Of a stretch of DNA of 64,000 nucleotides, positions 27,847 to 37,036 are shown in pieces. The DNA lies in the NCBI GenBank assembly GCA_963798435.1, contig CAWCTF010000006.1:1-64000 (forward strand), read 5' to 3'. Source of the DNA: JALHST01 sp963798435. Its GTDB lineage: Bacteria; Bacteroidota; Bacteroidia; Flavobacteriales; Flavobacteriaceae. The position numbers and the translations under genes were made by a program. The notes beneath the pieces are model-generated. The model did not search any database and was not told where the DNA came from. It saw only the letters and a program-made list of their open reading frames with translations. Every line of letters starts with the position of its first letter. Positions within the stretch are counted from its first letter, which is position 1.

Positions 27847-28311
27847 AATTAGGACTTGAGTTCAAAAAATTAACTACTATATAGGGGTAGTTAGAAAATT
27901 TCGATTTTGATTAATTTTAGTATCACTTTCGGCATATTAAACGATGATTTGCCTATAATATTTTATGATTTTCAAAATATTTTCGATTCACATGGCGCTT
28001 ACATCGAAAGTGAAATTGATTCAAAAAATGATAACGGCATAATATGGCTTATAGTATGAGCAATGCCTTTTCTTTTGAATAACAAACCTTTAAATTTTTT
28101 CCTATAAATAAATATGCCCCGACCAATTTACCGGAACATTTTGAACTTGCCCGTAACATGGCGCCGTTTATCGAATGAATTCAAAATTTTGCGCGTGACA
28201 TACAAGATATTCATAAAAAGCCCGTTTATCTTGATAATATATTAATAGGTGATAGGGTAAGCGACCTTTATATTGCCCGTATGTAACCATTTAAACTATA
28301 GATAGTATCTG
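27847..28311. other. 465-bp divergent region between gldJ and porV
   Basis: No gene is recognised. It must carry the promoters of gldJ (minus) and porV (plus). A 7-bp inverted repeat TAACTAC/GTAGTTA occurs at 27871-27893, just upstream of gldJ. In Flavobacterium johnsoniae porU lies between gldJ and porV; nothing resembling PorU, including its C-terminal end, remains here. Confidence 0.6.
27871..27893. promoter_or_regulatory. inverted repeat upstream of gldJ
   Basis: TAACTAC and GTAGTTA, perfect 7-bp arms with a 9-bp spacer, lie 25 bp before the gldJ start. It may be an operator or a 5'-UTR hairpin; its function is unknown. Confidence 0.4.
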
Positions 28312-29463
28312 ATGAAAAAACTTGCAATATTTATTGTTTCGGCCGTATGTCTAACAGCGACTGCACAGCAAAATGAGCGCGTAATTACGACAGCAGTACC
28401 ATTTTTGACCATTGCGGCAGATGCACGATCAGCGGGGATGGGCGATATGGGCGTTGCTACTTCGGCTGACGCATTTGCACAACAATGGAATCCGGCCAAA
28501 TTTGCCTTCGCCGAACGAAAAATGGGCATCGGATTAAGTTATACGCCTTATTTGGAAAGTATAATTACCGATATTTCACTTTTGAATGCTAGTTTCTATA
28601 ATAAAATCGATGAGCAAAGTGCCTTTGCCATCGGATTGCGATATTTTACCCTCGGTGAAATTGAATTGCGACAATTCGCAAATGACCCGGGCACGTTGGC
28701 GAAGCCCAATGAACTGGCTCTAGATGGATCCTATTCCCTAAAATTGAGTCCGACTTACTCAATGGCCGTTGGTGGTAGATATATTCGCTCAAATTTAAAA
28801 TTACCCCAAAACGGGGATGTTGATTCAAGAGCGGCAAGTTCTTTTGCAGTTGATGTCGCCGGTTTCTACCGTTCAAGGGAAATTGCATATAATAATTTTG
28901 ATGGCCGATGGAGGGCTGGTTTCAACCTTTCGAATCTGGGCGGTAAGATCCAATATGATAATGGGGGGCAAGAAAACTTTTTACCAACAAATTTAAAATT
29001 CGGCCTCGGGTTCGATTTTATACTGGATGAGGCCAATGTTTTGGGATTAACTTCCGAATTTAATAAACTGTTGGTGCCAACACCACAGGATTTCAATGGG
29101 GATGGCACCATAGACGCCGTAGATAATGAGGAGTATCAACAAATTGGCTTTTTAAGCGGGGTCTTTAAATCATTTGGGGATGCTCCAGACGGTTTTGGGG
29201 AGGAATTAAAGGAATTTACATGGGCATTGGGGGCTGAGTATACCTATCAGGATGCATTTATGGTACGAACAGGCTATTTTCACGAAAGTGAGGAAAAAGG
29301 GTCTAGAAAGTTTTTCACCCTAGGTGCCGGTTTCAAATTCAAGGCAGCTCAAATCGACCTCTCCTATCTCTTCTCAACATCACAGGTGAAGAACCCACTG
29401 GAAAATACCTTGCGATTTTCCCTCACCTTTAGTTTGGGAGAAGAATTTTACAACGATAATTAA
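28312..29463 (+). CDS. porV: type IX secretion system outer membrane protein PorV
   Basis: This 383-aa protein has an N-terminal signal peptide (cleavage near TATAQQ, residue about 19) and the FadL-like beta-barrel pattern of the PorV/LptO family, with the conserved start TAVPFLTIAADARSAGMGDMGVATS and WNPAKFAF. PorV binds cargo C-terminal domains and shuttles them from the translocon to the PorU sortase complex. A Ca-binding-like loop DFNGDGTIDAVDNEE is present near 260. The gene is followed by a terminator, then cdd, as usual in the family, but the partner gene porU is not upstream. Confidence 0.93.
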   Translation: MKKLAIFIVSAVCLTATAQQNERVITTAVPFLTIAADARSAGMGDMGVATSADAFAQQWNPAKFAFAERKMGIGLSYTPYLESIITDISLLNASFYNKIDEQSAFAIGLRYFTLGEIELRQFANDPGTLAKPNELALDGSYSLKLSPTYSMAVGGRYIRSNLKLPQNGDVDSRAASSFAVDVAGFYRSREIAYNNFDGRWRAGFNLSNLGGKIQYDNGGQENFLPTNLKFGLGFDFILDEANVLGLTSEFNKLLVPTPQDFNGDGTIDAVDNEEYQQIGFLSGVFKSFGDAPDGFGEELKEFTWALGAEYTYQDAFMVRTGYFHESEEKGSRKFFTLGAGFKFKAAQIDLSYLFSTSQVKNPLENTLRFSLTFSLGEEFYNDN

Positions 29464-29482
29464 TTGGGAAACATCCTTATAA

Positions 29483-29514
29483 ATAAAACCTGCCTTAGTG
29501 CAGGTTTTATTATT
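29483..29514 (+). terminator. terminator after porV
   Basis: AAAACCTGC and GCAGGTTTT (29484-29492, 29499-29507) form a 9-bp stem with a 6-nt loop and a T-rich tail. Confidence 0.85.
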
Positions 29515-29540
29515 TTTAGACAATAGAAACGTAGCATGAA

Positions 29541-30026
29541 ATGAGAAATCAGCAGGTAGCTTTTGATTTTTTGGTCTTTGATTCCATCGACGAATTATCG
29601 GAAGAAGATAAAAGTCTTATGGAAGTGGCCATAACAAGTAGAAAAATGGCCTACGCACCCTATAGCAACTTCTATGTCGGAGCAGCCGTATTACTGGAAA
29701 ATGGCGAAGTAGTAATTGGTAATAATCAAGAAAATGCCTCGTACCCTAGTGGACTTTGTGCAGAAAGGGTGGCGGTATTTCAAGCAGGGGCCAAATTTTC
29801 CGGGATTGCCATTAAGGCCATTGCCATAAGTGCCGCTTCCAAAAATCATCTAGTTGACCGCCCTGCCGCTCCCTGTGGTAATTGTCGGCAATCAATATCC
29901 GAATATGAACTTCGACAACAACGTCCTATTAAACTGCTTATGATGGGGGAAAAAGGGGAGGTGTTCAAATGTCATTCCATTGCCGACATACTTCCTTTGG
30001 GCTTTGACAAGACTTATTTAAAATAA
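29541..30026 (+). CDS. cdd: cytidine deaminase
   Basis: This 161-aa zinc enzyme deaminates cytidine and deoxycytidine to (d)uridine in pyrimidine salvage. Seen: the substrate motif YAPYSNFYVGAA, NQENASYPSGLCAER with the zinc Cys and catalytic Glu, and PCGNCRQ with the other two zinc Cys. The start at 29541 is chosen because the nearby ATG at 29536 runs into a stop after two codons. It lies between porV and pdhA, the usual flavobacterial order. Confidence 0.95.
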   Translation: MRNQQVAFDFLVFDSIDELSEEDKSLMEVAITSRKMAYAPYSNFYVGAAVLLENGEVVIGNNQENASYPSGLCAERVAVFQAGAKFSGIAIKAIAISAASKNHLVDRPAAPCGNCRQSISEYELRQQRPIKLLMMGEKGEVFKCHSIADILPLGFDKTYLK

Positions 30027-30140
30027 GGCGTTGCACACATAGGATGTTTTAAAAATGTAAAATGGCCTTCCATAAATTATCCGATTCGCTACATTGATTA
30101 CCTTTTACAGCGATTTTTTTTATCGATTCATTTATATGTG

Positions 30141-30148
30141 TATTTTTG
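30141..30148 (+). promoter_or_regulatory. candidate -7 box for pdhA-pdhC
   Basis: TATTTTTG matches TAnnTTTG. No well-spaced TTG was found. A start near 30154 would leave a leader of about 74 nt before the pdhA ATG. Confidence 0.45.
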
Positions 30149-30227
30149 CTATTCGGGTATCTTACTATTGGCAAATGGCAGATATTTGTTTTTGACCAAT
30201 TCGGAATTCTACTAAAAACATTGATTA

Positions 30228-31223
30228 ATGGAAAAAATTACAAAAGCGACCTACCTGAAGTGGTATGAGGATATGTCTTTTTGGAGAAAGTTCGAAGATA
30301 AACTGGCAGCGGTTTACATTCAGCAAAAAGTCAGGGGGTTCCTTCATTTGTATAACGGTCAAGAAGCGGTTCTTGCTGGTGCATTGCATGCCATGGACCT
30401 AACGAAAGACCGCATGATTACTGCCTATAGAAACCACGTCCAGCCGATAGGAATGGGCGTTGATCCTAAAAGGGTGATGGCAGAGCTCTACGGAAAAGTA
30501 ACCGGGACATCGAAAGGGATGGGAGGATCCATGCATATTTTTTCTAAAGAGCATCGTTTTCATGGTGGACATGGCATCGTCGGTGGACAAATCCCGTTAG
30601 GCGCCGGAATGGCTTTTGGCGATAAATATTTCGGGCGCAACGCAGTCACCTTATGTTATATGGGTGATGGGGCTGTTCGTCAAGGTTCTTTTCATGAAAC
30701 CATGAATTTGGCCATGCTCTGGCAATTGCCCGTAGTTTTTATATGTGAAAACAACGGATACGCTATGGGGACCTCGGTAGCGAGAACGTCACATACTACC
30801 GATATTTGGAAATTAGGCCTTGGTTATGAAATGCCTTGTGGACCTGTTGATGGCATGAATCCCGTTACGGTTGCCCAAGAAATGAGTAAAGCGATCGATC
30901 GTGCAAGAAGTGGAGGAGGACCTACTTTTCTTGAAATGAAAACCTATCGGTATCGTGGCCATTCTATGTCGGATGCCCAACATTATCGCACGAAGGAAGA
31001 AGTGGAGGAGTATAAAAAGATCGACCCCATTACCCAGGTCTTGGATATCATCAAGGAAAACAAGTACGCAACCGAGGAAGAAATCAAGGCCATCGACAAA
31101 CGGGTCAAGAGTATGGTTGCCGAATGCGAGAAGTTCGCCGAAGAATCGGAATATCCTCCGGTAAGCCAATTATACGATATGGTTTATGAGCAAAAGGACT
31201 TTCCGTTTGTAGAAAATAAATAA
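30228..31223 (+). CDS. pdhA: pyruvate dehydrogenase E1 component, alpha subunit
   Basis: This 331-aa protein is the thiamine-diphosphate-binding alpha chain of the E1 heterotetramer that decarboxylates pyruvate. Seen: the ThDP motif starting GDGAVRQGSFHE and ending ICENN, the phosphorylation-loop-like region YRYRGHSMSDAQHYRT, and GHGIVGGQIPLGAG upstream. Full length. The E2 gene follows after 16 bp, whereas the beta subunit gene pdhB lies about 18 kb away at 49471, an arrangement known from related genomes. Confidence 0.95.
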   Translation: MEKITKATYLKWYEDMSFWRKFEDKLAAVYIQQKVRGFLHLYNGQEAVLAGALHAMDLTKDRMITAYRNHVQPIGMGVDPKRVMAELYGKVTGTSKGMGGSMHIFSKEHRFHGGHGIVGGQIPLGAGMAFGDKYFGRNAVTLCYMGDGAVRQGSFHETMNLAMLWQLPVVFICENNGYAMGTSVARTSHTTDIWKLGLGYEMPCGPVDGMNPVTVAQEMSKAIDRARSGGGPTFLEMKTYRYRGHSMSDAQHYRTKEEVEEYKKIDPITQVLDIIKENKYATEEEIKAIDKRVKSMVAECEKFAEESEYPPVSQLYDMVYEQKDFPFVENK

Positions 31224-31239
31224 TAGATAATAAACAACA

Positions 31240-32893
31240 ATGGCAGAAGTAATAAATATGCCCCGATTGAGCGACACCATGGAAGAGGGCACGGTAGCCA
31301 AATGGTTGAAGCAGGTAGGTGACAAGGTAAATGAAGGAGATATTTTGGCCGAAATCGAAACTGATAAGGCAACCATGGAATTTGAATCATTTCATGAGGG
31401 AACTTTGCTATACATTGGGATCAAAGAAGGAGAAGGGGCACCCGTCGATTCACTTTTGGCCATCATCGGGAAGGAAGGGGAGGATATTTCCGGTTTGTTG
31501 AATGGTTCTTCGCAGGAGCTTGTTACTGATGTTGTTGCGCCAAAGGTTGAGGCCGAAGTAAGATCCACAAATGGATGCTATCAAAACGGTTGAACCGGGT
31601 ACTTCAGCTGCAGAAATTCCCCAAGGCGTCGAAATCATAAAAATGCCGCGTTTAAGCGACACTATGGAAGAAGGTACCGTGGCCACTTGGTTAAAAAAGG
31701 TGGGCGATACCGTAGAAGAGGGCGATATCCTGGCCGAAATCGAAACTGATAAGGCCACCATGGAATTTGAATCTTTTTATAATGGCACATTATTATATAT
31801 CGGAATTCAGGAAGGAGAATCTGCGCCCGTAGACACTATCTTGGCGATTATTGGCCCAAAAGGTACTGATGTCGATGCTATTTTGAAAGCGAAGCCATCG
31901 GCACCAAAATCAGATACTTCCGAACAAAAAAGTACCCCTGTCGCACAAGGGAAAACTGAAATTGAAGCTAATGAAGGTAAAATGGCTAGCGATGCCCATC
32001 GCATATTTGCCTCGCCTTTAGCGAAAAAGATAGCTCAGGAAAAGGGAATCGACCTAGCCAACGTAAATGGTTCGGGCGACAATGGGCGCATTATCAAAAA
32101 AGACATTGAAAATTACCAGCCCCTTCAAAAAGCCGCTACTTCGAAGGCATCCACTCCAAAAGAGGCTTCGGGAAGTGCGCCGGCGACACCGATCGCGTAT
32201 CCCGTTGGGCAGGAGGGTAGTGAGGAAATAAAGAATTCCCAGATGCGCAAAACGATTGCCAAGCGTTTGAGCGAATCTAAATTTACGGCCCCACATTATT
32301 ACCTGACTATTGAAGTCGATATGGATAATGCATGGGATTCCCGTTTAAAAATAAACGATTTACCCGATACTAAGGTATCGTTTAATGATATGGTGGTCAA
32401 AGCATGTGCTATGGCATTAAAGAAACACCCACAAGTAAATACCACCTGGAACGGTGATACAACGCGCTATAACCATCACGTACATGTAGGGGTTGCCGTC
32501 GCCGTAGAGGATGGCTTGGTTGTTCCCGTCTTAAAATTCACCGACCAAATGAGCTTAACGCAAATTGGATCCGCAGTCAAAGATTTGGCAGGTAGGGCTA
32601 AAACCAAGAAATTGACACCGGCCGAGATGGAAGGAAGCACCTTTACCGTATCCAATTTGGGAATGTTCGGAATTTTAGAATTTACGTCGATTATTAACCA
32701 ACCAAATTCTGCCATATTATCGGTTGGTGCCATTGTAGAAAAACCGGTAGTACGAAATGGGGAAATCGTAATCGGAAAGACCATGATCGTAACCTTGGCG
32801 TGTGATCATAGGACGGTTGACGGTGCCACTGGGTCACAGTTTCTTTTGACACTTAGGGCCTTTTTAGAAAATCCAGTGACTATGTTGGCCTAA
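31240..32893 (+). pseudogene. pdhC: pyruvate dehydrogenase E2 (dihydrolipoyl acetyltransferase), one frameshift
   Basis: Two frames (31240-31593 and 31571-32893) make one E2 of about 550 aa. Seen: two lipoyl domains, each with the lipoyl-lysine motif ETDKATMEFES, one on each side of the break; an E3/E1-binding domain (ASPLAKKIAQEKGIDL to GRIIKKDIE); and a catalytic domain with DHRTVDGATG near the end. Dropping one A from GTAAGATCC (31560-31561) restores ...EAEVDPQMDAIKTV... in the linker after the first lipoyl domain. Since the enzyme is central to metabolism and otherwise intact, a base-calling error is likely. If real, the second frame alone would still give a one-lipoyl-domain E2. Confidence 0.9.
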
Positions 32894-32932
32894 TGCAAAG
32901 AGATCTTGTTAAAAAAAAATCATCACTATTGG

Positions 32933-32963
32933 AAAGCATCCCGTTTCACTGGATGCTTTTTTT
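32933..32963 (+). terminator. terminator after pdhC
   Basis: AAAGCATCC/GGATGCTTT stem (9 bp, 9-nt loop) followed by a T-run. Confidence 0.88.
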
Positions 32964-32984
32964 AGTCTTAAAAGCGAAATTGTC

Positions 32985-33989
32985 ATGAAGAACGGATTGA
33001 TTGGAGTATTTTTTATTTTCAGCCTAATTGGCTGTGGCGGATCTAGGACGACCAAAAAACCATCATCCCAAAATTCGACGACTGAAGTAACTTCGGTTCA
33101 ATCAGCGGTCAAGAAAAATACCGGGTTTGCCACGAGCGAAGATATTAAGGAGATGATGTTGGTTTTGACTTCAGACGCCCTAAAAGGGCGTGAGGCCGGA
33201 AGCCCCGGAATTGCAAAAGCTGCTGACTTTATCATCAACCAATTTGAGAAGTCTGGCGTATTGCCTTATTTTTCAAGTTATCGTGATACGTTGACTAATT
33301 TTGACAAAACAGCATATAATATCGTTGGCTTTGTCCCGGGCAATGCTGCGAATTTAAAACATGAGTTCATTCTTATCGGGGCTCATTATGACCATATTGG
33401 CATTCTTCCGCAGATCAACGGTGATAGCATTGCCAACGGAGCAAACGACAATGCTTCAGGAACCAGTACGGTACTTGAACTCGCGAGGTATTTTGGAACT
33501 ACAAAGACCAATAAAAGGAGTATCATTTTTGCGCTGTTCAGTGCCGAAGAAAAAGGTCTTTTGGGATCTGAGCATTTGGCGAAGAAGCTGAAGGATAAAA
33601 ACTTGGACCTCTATACGATGTTGAATTTTGAGATGGTGGGCGTTCCCTTGGTAGATAAAGATTATTTTATGTATGCCACAGGATATGAATTATCGAATCT
33701 TGCCGAAATGGGAAATCGAATTGTAAACACTAATTTGATAGGATATCTTCCACAAGCTGAAGAATTAAATTTGTTTAAACGATCTGATAACTATCCATTT
33801 TATGAGGAGTTCAAGATACCTTCACAGACATTTTGTACTTTTGATTTCACCAACTTCGGGGAATATCATAAAGTTGGCGACGAAGCTGGCTTAATGGATT
33901 TTGATCATATGGCGACCTTAGTGAATAGATCGATACCTCTGATCGAAGGAATTGCCAATTCCCCTACTAAAAGCATACACATCAAGTAA
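32985..33989 (+). CDS. M28 family metallopeptidase, lipoprotein
   Basis: This 334-aa protein has a lipoprotein signal with lipidated Cys17 (LIGC) and a Ser/Thr-rich spacer, then an M28 (aminopeptidase Y/glutaminyl cyclase-like) domain. Zinc ligands and catalytic acids are visible: GAHYDHIG (His, Asp), NGANDNASGTS (Asp), SAEEKGLLGS (Glu pair) and NFEMVG. It probably degrades peptides at the cell surface or periplasm; specificity is unknown. Its stop codon overlaps the next start (TAATG), so the SDR gene is coupled to it. Confidence 0.88.
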   Translation: MKNGLIGVFFIFSLIGCGGSRTTKKPSSQNSTTEVTSVQSAVKKNTGFATSEDIKEMMLVLTSDALKGREAGSPGIAKAADFIINQFEKSGVLPYFSSYRDTLTNFDKTAYNIVGFVPGNAANLKHEFILIGAHYDHIGILPQINGDSIANGANDNASGTSTVLELARYFGTTKTNKRSIIFALFSAEEKGLLGSEHLAKKLKDKNLDLYTMLNFEMVGVPLVDKDYFMYATGYELSNLAEMGNRIVNTNLIGYLPQAEELNLFKRSDNYPFYEEFKIPSQTFCTFDFTNFGEYHKVGDEAGLMDFDHMATLVNRSIPLIEGIANSPTKSIHIK

Positions 33990-34669
33990 TGGCCAATATT
34001 GTGATAACCGGCGCAAGCCGTGGTATCGGTTTTGAACTCGCAAAACTCTTTGCCGATGGGGGGCATAAAGTTCTCGCCATATCACGAAATGTTGCTCCAA
34101 TTGCCCAGCTAGGGCATAAGAACATAGAATGCATACCCATTGATATCACGGCGTCGGAAGATCTTAAAAAACTTATGGAAGTTTTGGCTGCTCGGTGGAA
34201 ACATATCGACATCCTTATAAATAATGCCGGAAAATTGGTAAACAAGCCTTTTCTCGAGACTACTACATTTGATTTCGAAGCGGTGTATAGGGTGAATGTC
34301 TTTGGCCTTGTCAATATTACACAGGCTGTTATTCCCAGAATGACGAAAAATGGCCATGTTGTAAGTATCAGTTCTATGGGGGGTGTACAAGGCAGTTTAA
34401 AATTTCCAGGGCTTTCGGCTTACAGTTCAAGTAAAGGGGCGGTTATTACTTTAACAGAACTTTGGGCCGAGGAATTTAAATCAACTGGGCCATCTTTTAA
34501 TGTCTTAGCTATTGGAGCGGTACAGACAGAAATGCTTGCCGAGGCATTCCCAGGGTATCTGGCTCCGGTAACAGCCAGACAAATGGCGGCATATATTCGG
34601 GATTTCTCACTTACCGGAAATAATTTCTATAATGGCAAAGTGCTACAGGTCAGTAGTACTACACCTTAG
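33989..34669 (+). CDS. SDR family oxidoreductase
   Basis: This 226-aa short-chain dehydrogenase has TGASRGIG (6-13), NNAG, a catalytic Ser in SISSMGG and an intact YSSSK. It is shorter than the classical 250 aa and lacks the usual C-terminal substrate lid. Its substrate cannot be told. Translation overlaps the stop of the M28 peptidase gene by one base. Confidence 0.88.
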   Translation: MANIVITGASRGIGFELAKLFADGGHKVLAISRNVAPIAQLGHKNIECIPIDITASEDLKKLMEVLAARWKHIDILINNAGKLVNKPFLETTTFDFEAVYRVNVFGLVNITQAVIPRMTKNGHVVSISSMGGVQGSLKFPGLSAYSSSKGAVITLTELWAEEFKSTGPSFNVLAIGAVQTEMLAEAFPGYLAPVTARQMAAYIRDFSLTGNNFYNGKVLQVSSTTP

Positions 34670-34672
34670 GCG

Positions 34673-35134
34673 TTAATCGAATTGAACTAGTGATTTTTCG
34701 AAACAAACGCTGTTCACTACATTCGCATATTGGCCATAATTGGGAATGATATGATAGCCATTTTTTTGGTATAGGGCGATGGCCTCAGGCTGTTTTTTGC
34801 CGGTTTCAAGAATGCAGGTATCATATGCGAGTTCCTTTGCCCACGTTTCAAGTTCAACAAGGATACGTGAGGCAATTCCCGTACCCCTTCGTTCGGGCAA
34901 AACAAACATTCGTTTTACTTCCATACTTTTGCTCCCAAATTCCTTAAGGGCACCACATCCTACCGCAACGCCATTTTCATAGGCAACGATTGCTTGTTTT
35001 ATTGAGGAAATTTTATTGAATTGATCATAAAATGCATGGTCTGCGCCATCACGTATGGCCAAATCACTGTCTAAGCGGGCTACCAGCGCTTTAAAATCGC
35101 TATTTTCTGAATTGGTGCGCAGTAACTGTATCAT
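34673..35134 (-). CDS. GNAT family N-acetyltransferase
   Basis: A GNAT acyltransferase of 153 aa from the ATG at 35134; an upstream in-frame ATG at 35239 would add 35 residues and overlap the divergent SprT gene, and the added part does not look like a GNAT N-terminus. Seen: the beta-4/acetyl-CoA loop VKRMFVLPERRGTGIASRIL with the RxxGxG/A pattern, then ALYQKNGYHII near the C-terminus. It resembles general small-molecule GNATs; substrate unknown. It converges with the SDR gene, whose stop is 3 bp away. Confidence 0.85.
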   Translation of the reverse strand: MIQLLRTNSENSDFKALVARLDSDLAIRDGADHAFYDQFNKISSIKQAIVAYENGVAVGCGALKEFGSKSMEVKRMFVLPERRGTGIASRILVELETWAKELAYDTCILETGKKQPEAIALYQKNGYHIIPNYGQYANVVNSVCFEKSLVQFD

Positions 35135-35228
35135 GGCAGGTATCACGTGCCTTATTTTTGGCACATCCACAGAACAAATTACATAATTCCCGTGTTTCTG
35201 AAAAAGTTTAATTCTTATTTTTGTCTCA

Positions 35229-35828
35229 ATGCATGACATCCTTCAAAAATATCTTCCTGAAAGGGCCGTTGGTCCCTGTATAGAATTAATCAGACATTCA
35301 GGGGTGCATCTTAAGATCGTAAAGCAACGAATTACACGCCATGGGGATTATCGAAAAATGCCCAATGGAAGTCATCAAATTACCATAAATGCATCTTCCA
35401 ATAAGTACGGGTTTTTAATTACCTTGATCCACGAAATCGCCCATTTATTGGCATTTGAAAAGTATGGTAGAAATATAAGACCCCACGGGACAGAATGGAA
35501 AAGAACCTTTCAATACTTGATGTTGCCTTTTATACGGCCCGAAATATTTCCGAATAAACTGCTTCCGGTAGTCGCACAACATTTCAGAAATCCGAAAGCG
35601 AGTAGTGATACCGATGCCATATTATCGCTAGCTTTGAAGCAATTCGATATTCGGCATCCTAATAAATCATTCGTTTTCGAATTGCCCCATGGCAGTACGT
35701 TCAAATTGCAGAATGGGAGGCACTACAAAAAGGGGAACAAAAGGGTGAAGCGTTATGAATGTATCGAGCTTGCTTCGGGAAAACTTTACCTATTCCAGCC
35801 AAATGCCGAAGTAGAATGGGTAAATTAG
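35229..35828 (+). CDS. SprT-like zinc metalloprotease domain protein
   Basis: This 199-aa protein has a SprT-like domain: HEIAH at 68-72 (zinc His pair and catalytic Glu) followed by GTEWKRTF with the family His/Gly-Trp region (RPHGTEWK). A C-terminal zinc-ribbon-like segment is degenerate: of the usual cysteines only Cys in RYECIEL is seen. A -7-like box TATTTTTG at 35216-35223 immediately precedes the ATG, so the transcript may be leaderless or nearly so. Confidence 0.82.
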   Translation: MHDILQKYLPERAVGPCIELIRHSGVHLKIVKQRITRHGDYRKMPNGSHQITINASSNKYGFLITLIHEIAHLLAFEKYGRNIRPHGTEWKRTFQYLMLPFIRPEIFPNKLLPVVAQHFRNPKASSDTDAILSLALKQFDIRHPNKSFVFELPHGSTFKLQNGRHYKKGNKRVKRYECIELASGKLYLFQPNAEVEWVN

Positions 35829-35951
35829 CGAGCTAACCCTATTTTGAAGCACTGGGGCATGCGTCCCCCGATTGCTGGATGCCTGACGGAAATGGCGAAG
35901 TATTGGTCGATTAACCAGCGGTTTGAGAGTGAAAATTTATAAAGTTAAACT

Positions 35952-37034
35952 ATGAATAAAAATTATTATGCCGTATTGATGGCAGGTGGGGTAGGTTCAC
36001 GATTTTGGCCTATCAGTACTTCTGAAAATCCGAAACAGTTTCACGATATGCTGGGTTCTGGGGATACCTTGCTCCAGAAGACGTTCAAAAGATTGAATGC
36101 GTTCATACCCACAGAGAATATCTTGATCTTGACCAACGAGCGTTACAATGCGCTTGGTACTAGAACAATTACCACTCGTAAAACAAGATCAGGTCGTCCT
36201 TGAACCGGCGATGCGAAATACTGCGCCCTGTATTTTATATGCTGCCCTAAAGATCCAAAAGATGAACCCAAACGGGCTCATGATCGTGGCCCCGAGTGAC
36301 CATTGGATCGAAGATGAAGAAGCGTTTGCACGTGATGTTACCATTTGTTTTGACAAGTGTAAAAATGAAGATGTCCTCTGCACTTTGGGCATACGGCCAA
36401 CATTTCCGAATACGGGTTTTGGTTATATCGAATTTGAAAGAAATGGCGCGAGGGCACTTAAAAAAGTGCGACAATTCAGAGAAAAACCCGACTATCAAAC
36501 GGCCAAGGAATTTTTAGATCAAGGAAACTTCCTGTGGAATGCGGGTATTTTTATATGGAGTGCAAAGACCATTATAGCGGCATTCATAGGAGTTTCAGCC
36601 AACCCAGTACCAATTATTTCAAAATGGGCTCGCAAACTATAATTCATCCGAAGAATATGGGTTTATCCAAGAGAACTACCCCAAAGCGGCGAATATCTCC
36701 GATAGATTATGCGATATTGGAACCTTCGAAATCTATTTTTGTATTGCCAGCATCCTTTGATTGGAACGACCTTGGAACATGGGGTTCCTTGTTCGATAAG
36801 TTGGAAAAGGATGACCATAACAATGCCGTTGTAAATAGCCGCGTCATCTGCGAAGCGTCAGAAGGGAATATGATACGAACAGGTCAGGACAAAATCGTTG
36901 TTATTGATGGCCTAAATGATTATATTATCGTTGATAAGGAAGATGTGCTACTAATCTACCCCAAATCAAAAGAGCAGGATATTAAAAAAGTTTTGGCAAA
37001 AGTGAAGAGCACCTATGGGGATAAATACGCATAG
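35952..37034 (+). pseudogene. manC: mannose-1-phosphate guanylyltransferase, three frameshifts
   Basis: Three overlapping frames together give a GDP-mannose pyrophosphorylase of about 360 aa. Seen: the nucleotidyltransferase signature LMAGGVGSRFWP (9-20), APSDHWI, GFGYIEFE, REKPD, NAGIFIW, and the C-terminal SFDWNDLGTWGSL. Continuity is restored by removing one base at each of three sites: a G of GG at 36156-36157 (giving YNALVLEQLPLV), a G of GG at 36589-36590 (giving AAFIEFQPTQYQLF), and one base near 36701-36705 (giving AANIS-DYAILE). Three hits in 550 bp could reflect a poorly resolved stretch or real decay. The enzyme makes GDP-mannose, also the precursor of GDP-fucose. DUF389 gene follows after 2 bp. 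Confidence 0.88.
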
Positions 37035-37036
37035 CC

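Noticed and set aside
35135..35239. Longer GNAT reading frame starting at 35239
   Set aside because: It would overlap the divergent SprT gene start and adds residues unlike a GNAT N-terminus.
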